Assembly: GCA_900642245.1 (NCBI GenBank)
Contig: CAAAJI010000006.1
Coordinates: forward strand, 515,910 to 562,871
Direction: 5' to 3'
From: Fragilaria radians
Taxonomy: Eukaryota; Bacillariophyta; Fragilariophyceae; Fragilariales; Fragilariaceae
Length of the DNA stretch: 46,962 nt
Part shown: positions 1 to 10,966 of the stretch, piece after piece
Position numbering within the stretch: the first letter of the stretch is position 1
How the letters are laid out: each line of letters begins with the position of its first letter
Made by a program: the position numbers and the translations under genes
The notes under the pieces: generated by a model
What the model was told of the DNA's origin: nothing
Databases searched by the model: none
What the model saw: the letters and a program-made list of their open reading frames with translations, nothing else

Positions 1-1590
1 CCGGTAATCAGTACAGCATCCCAAGAAGAGTCTGAACTAGATGCATTATAAGCACAGGTTTCAAATTATCATGAAGACCTTGCAATTCTATCTACAAGGC
101 TTGAAAAAATGAGAACCATGTTGGAGTTTCTGTTAAAGAAGCTTAAAGTTAACTATGAAGTGGAAAAGTTAGGTGGATAAGAAAACCTAAAAAAAGATTG
201 GAGGCACAGCTCTACGTTCAGGAAGATAGTACAAAATAGTCAAGAAAGGCAGAGAGAAGTGGAGAATTTGTTTCTGAATGTCAGGTGGAAGAAATCAAGA
301 AAGGAGAAAGTCAAGGTGTGGGGGGAGGAGGTCATAGTATGAACAAGAGTTACAAGGGCACAAACGCCAACCAGGAAACTAAAAGAAGAATGCAGAAGGT
401 ATAGCACAGCGTCACAACACAGAAGGGAAGCCAAAAACCAGGGAGGAGGCTCAGGATAGAAAGTTAATCACCAGCAAATGAATTAGGAATAGATTTAAAA
501 GGTTCATTTGAAGGTGCTACCGCAAGTTGGAGACAATGGGGAAGGAGATGACATCAATGTCAACGGGAGTAGCAACACAGTCCCAGGAAGATATAGGCAC
601 CACAACATTCGGCACGAGAGTCAATCTAGGCAACAAAATACTATCTGAGTTCAGTCAGACAGATGAGGATGGGGAGATCAACTATGCAAGTGGACGAAAG
701 GTCCATGTACCATGCTCAATTACAATAACAAGGACCACAAGTCACAACTAGGGCACATTGTGGGCATGTCAGAGTTGCAAAAAAACGCATCAGGAATGGA
801 AATAAGGAACAGCAAAAAGCAGAGAGTGATAGAATGGACGGAGAAGAATACATACAATATCTAAATGGCAAAAGAGACAAATAGATCTTTGTGACACGTA
901 CATGATGAAAAATAACTCCGAATGACTGTTTTGCCAAGCTATCATATTAAGCCTTCTGAAACGGAATTACACTTCAAACATCAAAAGCGCCTGGCAGAAC
1001 CTTTTTATATTTGTCATTGAATGTCAAATTCGAATTTTGTATTTTTACTTGAATTACTAATAGGTTACGCCTGCGATACCGATACACACACATGTCGTAT
1101 AGCTTTGCAATGTATTAACAGAATCGTCATTGCGCTTAAGCTTTTAAATCTTTTTTATGACGTACTATTTAATTATACGTCAAGGCATGCCATCTTCCCA
1201 AGAAATCACTTGTGTATGGGTGAAGAAGGCTTCTCAAGTATATCAGAATCCAAAATGACTAACATTTAATTCTGAACAAAGTCTCTCTTTATTCATAAGA
1301 AATAGACATAGGCTAAGAAATTGTGAGAAAAGGGTAACTCATGCACATTACAAGATATTGCTAATCCGGTTTTGTCTGATCATCGTGGTGATAAATTTTT
1401 GTCATGAATAATCTCGTCAATCAGATGTGGCGGAAACAATTTGATACACCCCTCTAGAAACTATTCAACGTTCACACCAAGATAATCTGTCAGTTGACAT
1501 TGGTCCAAAATATCAAATTTTCTTTTTTGTAAGCCCATGTTGGCTTTATTGAGTCCTTCTTGATATGGACTAATGATAATACCACCATAC
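1..1590. other. Intergenic, repeat-like, no gene recognised
   Basis: No reading frame here resembles a known protein. The first 750 bases on the plus strand have a degraded coding flavour: runs of charged residues at about 1-180 and a short open frame at 527-751, with several in-frame stops. This would fit the gag end of an old retroelement, but no zinc knuckle or other motif supports that. Bases 1000-1320 are AT-rich. Assignment to a repeat is inference from the copia remnant that follows. Confidence 0.35.
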
Positions 1591-1594
1591 ACGG

Positions 1595-1808
1595 AAACAA
1601 GGAAGATCACCTTGCCCCAATAGAATACCCACTCCTCAACATTGGAGGGTTGAAATTGAAATAAGTGTTTAGATCACATACGTTCTGCCTGTTTCTCACG
1701 TAAACAAGGAAGATAACCTTGTCCCTGTAGAATGCCCACTCATCAACATTGGAGGGTTCAAAGTTGAAATAAGGGTTTAGATCACACACGTCCTGCGTGT
1801 TTCTCACC
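1595..1808. repeat. 107-bp imperfect tandem duplication
   Basis: Two adjacent copies of about 107 bp start at 1595 and 1702, each beginning AAACAAGGAAGAT. They differ by scattered substitutions. The duplication lies in the copia RT remnant, where the catalytic YVDD would be encoded, and both copies encode versions of the same peptide on the minus strand (VCDLN-YFNF). Confidence 0.8.
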
Positions 1809-3010
1809 ACATAGATTCTTCAACAATTGTGTCTTACCATCTCCATGTTTGATCTGAATGCCTTTTGGTAGCTCTATATATAGATCATGTTCAAAATCTG
1901 CCTGGGGATAAGCCTGAATGAAATCAACTTGGCGAGCATGCCATCTGTTTATAATTGATAATACTAGCATTAATCGAATACAAAACCAATTTACAACATG
2001 TGTGTATGTTTCATAATAGTTGATGCCAAACTTTTGTTTTCCTCTATATACCTTAAGGTTTTCTGTATCTCTTTTACGTTTCATTGACCATACTGCAGGC
2101 GATATAACATTTTCCTCAAGTACTTGAGATTGTGGAATCAGTCCCCAATGGTTGCCACCAATATGGTCATTTACTTCTTGAACTATGGCTTTAACAATTT
2201 TGTCCTTGTCAGGTTGTTTCATAACTTGGTCAAAGTACATTGTGTCAGCATTAGTGCGGGCAAGGAATGCTATTGGATCACTCATGTCCTCCTGCATTGG
2301 ATAATCTTCTTCATGCAATACCTCATAATATGCTGGATATGCCATAAGATTTGTTGGATCGTTGCTCTTGACTCTCCTATATGCGAGTAGTGACACGACG
2401 TTGAAGACCATGCTGACTGATGTCTGCATGGTTTATGTTGGGAATTTGAGAGTACTCTTGGATGTTATTTAATTTACTAGTTTCAACAGGTGAGTCTTGA
2501 GTTTCCTGCGGTGTTAGCTGTTTCCCTCCTGTGATCGTCTCGGATAGGTCTCTGTTGATTGCATTGTTCCCTTGGAAGATGGCAATTGTATTGTGTCTAG
2601 ACGTATGAAACCCAAAGGTTTGTTGCCAAAGACACTGTATTGATGGACTCCATGTCGACGGAAGGACTGTCTCAAAGAAGTCACAATATGAAGCATGAAA
2701 TTGGAGTGACACCAATCCATAAGCATGTTTAGCTTGCAGTCTCAGCTGATGTTAAACCCTTTTATATGCAAACATAGCCAAGTCTGGAGATATGATCAGC
2801 AAATACAGTGGCTACCCGTTATCTTTGCTTTGTCAGGGCCCCATTTAACTGGGCAAGTGCACTTGATTCCAGTTGGTCAACTGAAACACAATCCCCTGGT
2901 TTTGTGGATTTGAAAATCTCCCTCTTGCTCTGGACTGACTTTGTCCGCTATGGCCTTTTGCTCATAGCACCATAAAAGCATCCAGCACACTTTGGTGGTT
3001 TTACAGTTGA
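1598..3010 (-). mobile_element. Ty1/copia retrotransposon remnant (integrase + RT fragments)
   Basis: Read on the minus strand, the element begins near 3010 with the end of the integrase zinc region (KCAGCFYGAM). The integrase core follows (GDCVSVDQLES, then RVATVFADHISRLGYV, about 2930-2760), with in-frame stops. A segment ending in FHASYCDFFETV (2715-2670) matches the usual end of the copia integrase. After a linker the reverse transcriptase starts: VDFIQAYPQADFEHDLYIEL near 1915 is the hallmark copia RT block. The frame then runs through NLCGEKHAGRV to FYRDKVIFLVYV, where the YVDD active site should be, and breaks up in a tandem duplication. No gag, RNase H or LTRs were seen. The element is dead through stops, frameshifts and loss of the RT catalytic motif. 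The motifs resemble diatom copia elements. Confidence 0.85.
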
Positions 3011-3873
3011 AATACGACGTGGTAGGATATCCAAAAGTGCCATGACGCATATTTTCATGAAGGACAAGTGGCTTATTCGGTGATTTCTACAAAGTCGTAT
3101 TTAATATCTATTTTTATCCACTTTTTTAAACTGATTTGCAAAGTTTGATCGAAGGTTTCCAGTTTATTTGCTATTTATCTAAGTTAAGATATGTTTATTG
3201 CCCTTTTGGACGAATTTTTTTCGATGCTTATATTCATATTTCCACCATTAAGAGCCAAAAGAATTAAGTGGATAGTTCACTTGAAACTTTTGTCGTATTT
3301 TCCCTGTCCTTTGACACTCGATCATTCCTCTTTGTCTCTAGCAATATGAAAGTGAAGAAGCAATGGCTGCATTACAATTTATGTATGCAGTAATGAAAAG
3401 TCTCAAAGGTAAAATCTTCAGTATTCATTTCTCAAGCAAAGGTAGAGACTTTGGATCCTGAATTACTGCCATTACTCTACATTGATGCATGACATGTCAT
3501 CTCGACAGCTTACATTACGCAGAAGAATTTCGCTGTCCAGCTTAAGGGTTAGGTACCATTTACAAAATGAGGTCCCACCTCAGTCAAAAGCACTCATCTT
3601 GTCAGAATACAGTGTTCTTCACATGCAATAAAGGATGCTAAATGGTTAAAAGCTAAATCCAATCCATTAGTATCACACAGAACATTTTTCAACAAGACGT
3701 GATAAAAGCTACAAATTTAATAGGAATGATGCCTCATGAAAACAATTTCGTCGCAACGATTTGAGGTTGAGAAAGACAATAAAATGTGGAACATATCTTA
3801 CTGTACCTAGCTGAAACTAAAACTCATGCAAACTATCATTGCTTAAGTTAATTGGGAGGGTATCAACTAATCG
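3011..3873. other. Intergenic; 3' flank of the HECT gene
   Basis: AT-rich DNA with no open frame resembling a protein. It lies between the copia remnant and the stop codon of the minus-strand HECT ligase gene, whose 3' UTR must fall in the part next to 3873. Nothing else recognised. Confidence 0.5.
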
Positions 3874-6800
3874 TTAACTCAATTCAAAGCCAGCACCAGA
3901 TTCCATCGAGTAAAGCAGTCTTTGCTTCATAATCTTCTCGCTGCTGTAGGTGGGGAGCTTCAAGGTATTGAAGCATGTTGATGCAGTTGGCAGCTTATCG
4001 CCATCACGCAAAATTCCTACTCTTTGAAGGGTGAACGGTGGATTCATACTTGCGAAGCCCAATGGCGGCGGTCTTTCACAAGATGTAACAAATCGAAGTA
4101 GTGACGCTCGTTGCTCGCTAGTAAAGGATGCCATGACACTCCAGAAACGATTCACTGTTCGATCGATGCTAGTGAATCCTCCAACGTATCTAGTATTTGC
4201 ACGCATATCATCTATGTCGATAGCTCCATCACAAGGACCACTTATCAATATCTGCAACTCTGGCTCGTTGAATAGTTGAAGCCAGGGTCTTTCAATGACG
4301 TCCCACAAACCTCGAGTAAAGGCTTGTGACTGATCCTTGAGCCTATCATATAACCGATATTTCGCAACCATCCCTTGAGACGAAATCATAAGGTGAGTGG
4401 GCAAGAATTTAGAATGTATATATACATGAAATCTTACCAATATATCGTTGCTTATTATCATTGGTAACAAAGATGTTCTCCCCATCGGGAATTAGTTGAA
4501 TTTGATTGTTTGATCCAAAGTCATCGTTAGCTATGGTAAAGGTTAAACAAAGGTCTTCAGCATCGCCTCCGTAGTTCTTTAAGAACATGAGATTATTATA
4601 TAATTGGGCATCCATGGTACTTAGATCGGGTAACATATGGAGAAAATTATAATCTCCACGAAGAAAGCTTAAGAAGAAATGAGCGAATTGAGGTCGTATG
4701 GTGATTCCCTCATAGAGCGCTAAAGGAATCCAAGCTGAGAACAGGTGAAAATTTAAAAAAATGCAAGCTTGAAACCTACCTTTTCCTAGAATTCTTCCCA
4801 AGAACTCAAAGAGAATAATGTGATCTGAACCATGAGCAGCCCACGACCCAGGGTTTGGATACATACAACCTCCAGCCCCCTCTGTGACTCGAAAAAGAGC
4901 GTAATTCGGATCGAAAGCGATCGCACTGATATCTGTCCAAAATTCCTTGAAAAGACCACCGACATCAACGCCTGCCTCTTGGGCACCTGCTTCATTGAGA
5001 TAGTGCACTACGATTCGTTTTCTCATATCCTTTCCCAGTTTATTCATCGTAGAAAGACCGTCCTCAAGGACCCTACCGCGCATAATTCGAACAGGAATTC
5101 CTGGTTTGAAACCAGAATCCATTGAAAAACGGGTTGGAATTATGTTGCCCTTGAATATCAATACGGTTTGTGGTAATAATTCGTTCAAAGAGTTTGAGAC
5201 GTCGCTTGAAGGAAACCAAGTATGGGCAAATCCTAAGGATGGGAGTTGATAATAGGTTGACGTAATTCTCATGTGTTTTGCAACGACTAATTTCTTTGCC
5301 TAATAAATCCTCAACGATCCAAAGTTTTGGAAGACATAAAGGCCTACGACTAGACCTGTCATATAAATCACGCATTGTCTTTGACGAGGCCGAGATAAGG
5401 GCTAAGCCAAAATAGTTTGAGACATGTTCAGGAGAATTCGCGACATCTTTGCAACAAGCCCGGAGAAGAAGAGACTTCAAAACTTGAATACATCTACGAA
5501 TTTGATGCAGCGGTAGAGGCTTATCCATATCATACAACTCAACATCATCTGTAATGATTAGGGAGTGAGTCAAAGTGCATAGAAAAAGGAAAAGTTGTAT
5601 CGAGGAATGATCTTCCAAGCATTGATTCTTCCAATCTACTCTGGCATGAAGAGATCGAACTGGGGTGGATCTATAAATCAAGATTGTGTTAGAAAAGGAA
5701 TCGAGTTCTTCTAGTTTCATATTTATGGGAGACTTACACTTTCGATGGATCTATCAATTTATAAATCCCTTTCACTATAGTGACGTTGGATTGAATTTGA
5801 GCCCAACTGGTTCGGATCAAGGGTGTCGAGAAGCAGAGAACATGGAGTAACAAAAGGGTGCACGGATCGGGATTTTGAGTGGCTACTTGGTACATATCCC
5901 TTGATTCCTTGCTTTTTACTTTTTCTTCTCCGACACTGCGTCCAACAATATCATCTCTTCCGCCGCCACCCCAACGTGCCAAGATAATCGCGTAAACTCT
6001 ACAAAGGGAGAAATACATTTTAGGATCGAACGGATTCTTTTTTGATGAGGCAACATCTTCAAATTCTGAAGATGCACTATGTTCCACCTTTGATGCCAAT
6101 TTCCTGGATACGGATGACGTGTTGATCAACCCATTAGTATCCCTCTGAGTCGAGGGTGTACTTTGAGAATCAATATCACCTCCAACAAAAATCTTCGAGA
6201 CAGTGTTTTTCAATTTCTTAGCCCAACTCGATGAGTTCCAAAAGTTTTTTGTGCGATCAATCCGGGCTTCCTTTGCAGCAAGTGCAGTTGCATTTATATT
6301 TCCCAATAATTCCTTTTCTTGTTGTCGGTCAATATCGTTTTTTTCTTGTAGTATGGCCTCTGAGTTCATCGCATCCTCACCGATTGCACAAAGGAAAAGA
6401 TCTCGAACAAAAGAGTCGTGTAAAAGGTATTTACATTGTTCAAGAATTATAGGCGATAATACAATCGCTGTTAGGTGAGACTTGCCATCCGAAATCCACT
6501 CCACCACAGATTCTCTAGACGTTGAGAACGTTGCCAAGGGAATTGTGTTTACAAGTGTTGCCAAGAAATCATAAAATAGAGATGCAAAACTATAATTTGT
6601 TCCTTTTGAACCATTGATTGCTGGGCATACACGACCCACGGTAATTAAATTAGCCAGCAAGATTTGCGATGGTGTAGCAGGGCAATCAGTCAATGATACA
6701 TCGTTTCTGGATAGTATGGAATCCAGTTTTCCCTCAGAAAGAGGCGCAGCATGACACGATCCAATGGATTCTATCATATCAAGGAGTACGGGCTTCGAAG

Positions 6801-8037
6801 ATCCTGACAGAAGCTTCAGTGTTGCTTTAATGCTTGTCTTCCAAGTAAGGAGAGGAACAGTCAAAACCTCCAGAAGAAAGCGACTGTGATAACCTGAGTG
6901 TTTGTGCTGCGTCGCCATAATGCAATCTAATGTAAGCAGAAAGAGTGTATCACTTTGCTTCTTTTCCAAATCTGTGAAACATGCCTCCCTCAATCGACTG
7001 GCATCTTGAGGTATTGGATTTCCACTAGAGAAAAGTAAGTGATGACGAAGAATACATATCAAATCCAATGTAGATCCTATCTTCTCATGTGGGTATGATC
7101 TCTTTACTTTAAGGTTGACTTTTCTTTCGTTTTCCCCATGAAAATCATTAACTGTAGCAACCGAGGAAGGAGAAGAAACTTCTGGTAATAGATATTTCTG
7201 GGCTTGGAGTACATAAGATCTGAAACGAGTCTCCTCCTCCTTCTTCTTGTCGACTGCCGTTATTGCTCGGAGAAAGTTATTCACAACAGAATGTGACTTC
7301 TCAGTTGCAATAGGGTGCACTAGTACCATCAAAGCTAGTCGTATAAGTTCCCGAAATCGTGTAGGAGGCCAAGGCAAGATCGGATCCAAATTATCATCTT
7401 GACTCAAAATTCCTGGCATTACGACATATTCTAATACTTGTTGAATTCGAACGACATCATCATGACTACGTATCTTGATGAATTTAGTCTCATTGGGTCT
7501 CCCAAAGGATTTGTTCAAACCGAGAATCTGAAGTACCAACATTGAAACTGTGGCAGGTGGAGGAATATACTCCATTTTTGTTTTTCGCTTTACCAAATCA
7601 CGTAGCAATATTAGATCTCCGAGGCGCGAGGTCAAAAGTTGACTTTGATTTTTCAAAAGATCACATTTGGCCTTATAGGAGCGATACGTGGCTTGGATAC
7701 GAATTAACGACTTGATTTCAAGTTGACTCTGTTGCCGTAACTGCCGTTGTTGTAATGCATTCTGCACCGCAGTCCTTTTGGCAGATGTAACCAAGGATTC
7801 CGATTCGGGGATTTCACTCTTGAGAGACACCGCAGTCGTAGTTATTGTCGTTTCCAACAAACCACTGCTACTACTGCTACCACTATTATTTGGAACACAT
7901 GGAGATGATGAAGGAATTTGAGGTGCCTTACTCATCGGTTTCTGCTTCGCTTGCTGCTGCTTAATCTGTCGACGTCGAGCTTTGGCCTCATCCTGGCGTT
8001 TCTTAGATGCATTACCTGAAAGTTCTTCCGCAAACAT
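3874..8037 (-). CDS. HECT-type E3 ubiquitin ligase, UBE3C/UPL6-7 (Hul5) type
   Basis: Five exons (8037-5738, 5670-5165, 5100-4780, 4734-4438, 4373-3874) sum to 3924 nt, giving 1307 residues; introns are 67, 64, 45 and 64 nt. The basic N-terminus (RKR/RRRQIKQQQ-like) leads to an IQ calmodulin-binding motif at about residues 112-124 (IRIQATYRSYKAK), as in UBE3C and plant UPL6/UPL7. A long helical middle follows. The HECT domain fills roughly 937-1307, with EAGVDVGGLFKEF, YPNPGSW and LLRFVTSCERPPPLGF. The catalytic cysteine is Cys1275 in LPTASTCFNTLKLP, and the protein ends GFELS, as family members do. The enzyme takes ubiquitin from an E2 onto the cysteine and passes it to substrates; UBE3C relatives act with the proteasome. 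It is longer than human UBE3C, mainly in the middle. The third exon is joined by a weak GTATTG donor but keeps frame and HECT homology. Confidence 0.94.
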
Positions 8038-8091
8038 ATGTATTTCAATACAATCAAATACAGAATTGTTATTTGGAAATCTTTCCTTTCG

Positions 8092-8153
8092 AGCTCCCTA
8101 TCAACCGCTCCCTATCAACCGCTCCCTATCAACCGCTCCCTATCGACTTCTTC
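8092..8153. repeat. 14-bp tandem repeat (about four units) upstream of the HECT gene
   Basis: The unit GCTCCCTATCAACC is repeated about four times head to tail, the last unit diverging (CTATCGAC). It begins about 55 bases upstream of the HECT ligase start codon, so it lies in that gene's 5' UTR or core promoter. Minus-strand unit: GGTTGATAGGGAGC. Role unknown. Confidence 0.85.
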
Positions 8154-9539
8154 CGTTCCTCCAATGAAAACGAAAGAATAAATTGTGTAAGTGTATCCAC
8201 GTATCCACGGTCTGTCCAAAATAGAAATAGGAGCAGAATTGGTAACGAGTTGTGCGAGCAAACCAAAAAAAAGAGACTTAGATAATAGAACTGTTCCTTC
8301 AAAATCAGTTTCAATCCGTAAGTCAAAGTAAGATAGATGATCTTGTCAACAAGTTACAATTTAATCCTAACAGGATTTTTGAGTCAATGAATATCTATGT
8401 AAGCATGTCAAAGTTATTTTTTAAAAAGCCATTAAATAAGCTTTTTCGCAAGTTTTCGTTTAATTCTGATTTTATGATGCCTTGTGATTTGTGTAAAGAA
8501 TTAGGTAAGCCATATTGAATGTGAATACATTACATAGTGTAGTACACGCACTCTTAAATTCTCAGGCAGTTACCTCATCCATATATTGTACTTTCCTTTT
8601 CAAACACCCAATTCTAAATTCAAAAGCTAAGAGCTGAATTTCCTACAAATAGTATCATGGGATTTCGTCCAGTGAAAAACATGGGCTGTACAGTAGGAAT
8701 CTTTTAATGTGGAAGGAAATCATTTAACTCAATCATAGTGCAGATGACAACAGTATAGATTCAAAAACTTTATTTGAAAAGAGCGTCTTTAACCGTGCAA
8801 AGCGCAAGATCAAAGAGACTTCCCTTCCCTATTTCATCTAATATCAGTTTTTGTTTATTCTTCTTGCTCTAAGTAGTCAATAGCTTGCTAACTGCAATAG
8901 ATCGTCTTTTTTCAATGTCATATATAGATATCGTACACGATTTTGTGATCATAACTAGCAACAAATTGCAATCTGTGAACTCATTTGCTAGGAATGAGGC
9001 TATATATCACGGGGATACTTTGCTCTAATAAATCAAATGTAATGAAATAACTAATACCCATTTTAGCAGGTTCTTAGACTTTTCAAAGAACGTAAGATAA
9101 CAATGGCAACGTTTGATGAAAAGGCATTTAGACAATTAAGGCCATGGGTGGATTTTTCTAGTGATATTCTATTACGCTAAATCCTGGGAGATCACCAGAA
9201 TCTTTGATGAACGCAAGAATCATTTTGGGTAATGTTCCTTCCTTGCAAGTACTGCATAGGGAAGAGGTGCATAGCTGAAGCTCATGTTGCAACACGTGGT
9301 TAGAGCACATGGATGCAATTATACTTGTACGTAAACATCTAAAGATGTGAAGCGAAGTTTCCGAGGGTACTGATTTGATACATTGACGCTTGGCACATCT
9401 AGAAACTTCTACTAGCATTGAAAAATAAATGAGGGATTCCGATTTCCAAGGCGGAAGAGTCGTTAAATTGTTAGTTGTAAATGTGGTTGGAAAATAAAGT
9501 AGAAATCTTGAATGATCACATCTTTATTATATCAATTAT
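8154..9539. other. Intergenic between HECT gene and BioD-like gene
   Basis: About 1.4 kb of AT-rich sequence. A short cysteine-rich minus-strand open frame (9158-9418) matches nothing I recognise and is probably chance. The left part should hold the promoter of the HECT gene and the right end the 3' UTR of the BioD-like gene. No RNA gene or repeat seen. Confidence 0.5.
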
Positions 9540-10966
9540 TCACCGTGTCTTTAAATCTTCAAATGGAAAAGTATTTGGATCATTAAAGCTTGAATTATCA
9601 CTCGTAGTTCTTCTCAGTAATTCATCAAAATCGATATAGGGCTCGTAGTGATTTACGGCAACTGATACCCTATTTGCATCATTGAAGTTCAATTTTGGTG
9701 TAAAGTTGTTGATTTTTGTCATGGCTTGATGAGTCGAAAGACCAACAAGCATCATGGGCGCACCATCAACCCCCTCCATGATGTCTCGAACTTCTGGACA
9801 AAGTTGATACTTTCCTTCTCGTCCACAAATAATCAACGCAGCTTCAAAAGGTCGTTCTCCCTCCTTCCTTGCACGTTGATATGCTCCTAAAAATCCTAAG
9901 ATCAAATCATCTCTAGTGACATGGCAAATGTATAGAGTGCGCTCTGGCTTGATTTTCAAGTTTTCCAAGAAACGAGTCAACGAAGTTGTGACTACATTGA
10001 TATCCTTCACACTGTAATGACGAAAGCGAAATTGCTCCCCGGATAAAAGCTTTGTATCGAAGAGCTTTTCTAGATCTGCCAAAGCGGGGCAGCCCAAAAA
10101 TGGCCGATCTGGAATACAAGCCAAAAGCGGAACACCCCAAGATTGTCTCAATGCCTTACTCAGGTATTCCTTTGTTTGATCATATTTATCATGCATTACT
10201 TTATTGATGATAACTCCAGCAATTCGAACATTATAATGCTGGCACAGCATTCGATTCAACTCTAGCTCGTCAAAGGCAGAACCTTTAAAAGGATTTTACG
10301 TCAGATTCTGTATCATGCAATTATTCTTACTTCTGATTACGTACCAAGTCCTCCATTTGCCACAAGAACCATATCTGCTCCAATCAGGCTCGCAACTTTT
10401 GCGTTATTCACGTTAACGATACTTCCAACTGCACAATGCCCTGTGCCTTCGCAGACAACCACATCGCTTGAGTCCGTCACATGCCTCATGGCGGTTTCGA
10501 TATCTTGGAGCTGCTGATCGTGACTTATCTTTCCATCAACGTATCGCTTGGTGTATCCACTTGGAATTATAACGGGGCTCATATCTTCATAATCTAGATG
10601 ATCCAAATGAAAGTGTTCGCGAACGAGCCAAGCATCTTTGTCTACCTTTATATCCCTATTGAGTGTGTCAGAATGAACATCAACATGTTGCTGTCCCACA
10701 GGCTTCAAGAAACCAACTTTATTGAAGCGCTTTTGCAATCCAGATATGATTGCAAGAGAAGTTGTTGTTTTTCCAACATGCTGCTTGGTCGCGGCTACAT
10801 AAATGGGTCGTTGGTATCTTCCATTCATCGATTTCCAAAATCGAGTTGGATCCTTTGTTGGGTCGGTGGAAACCCAACGCAAACAGCTCAACCATTGGTT
10901 ATGTTTCTCTCTGACGATTGAGGAAGGGCTCGACCATCTGACGACCGATGCAGTTCGTAGCATCAT
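9540..10966 (-). CDS. BioD-like / DRTGG-type P-loop protein, possibly mitochondrial
   Basis: Two exons (10966-10345 and 10282-9540; 62-nt intron) give 454 residues. The start is the first ATG, one codon before a second ATG; the open frame extends upstream only through a non-ATG codon. The first 35 residues are basic and serine-rich, low in acid (MMLRTASVVRWSS), and look like a mitochondrial leader. Residues 58-70 are a P-loop of the dethiobiotin synthetase type (AATKQHVGKTTTS). VVVCEGTGH and ADMVLVANGGLGS match the following BioD-family strands. The second half carries VRIAGVIINKV, ACIPDRPFLG and a C-terminal part resembling the DRTGG region. In bacteria this BioD-DRTGG module is the N-terminal part of some phosphotransacetylases; no acetyltransferase domain is present here. 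Function is unknown, and biotin synthesis should not be assumed. Confidence 0.85.

Noticed and set aside
1021..1320. Possible copia LTR left of the copia remnant
   Set aside because: The position and an AT-rich, polyadenylation-like stretch were suggestive, but no second copy exists in the window to define an LTR.
6203..6478. Plus-strand frames inside the HECT gene
   Set aside because: Opposite-strand shadows of the long first exon.
9158..9418. Cysteine-rich minus-strand frame of 86 codons
   Set aside because: No recognisable finger spacing, homology or splice partner; likely chance.
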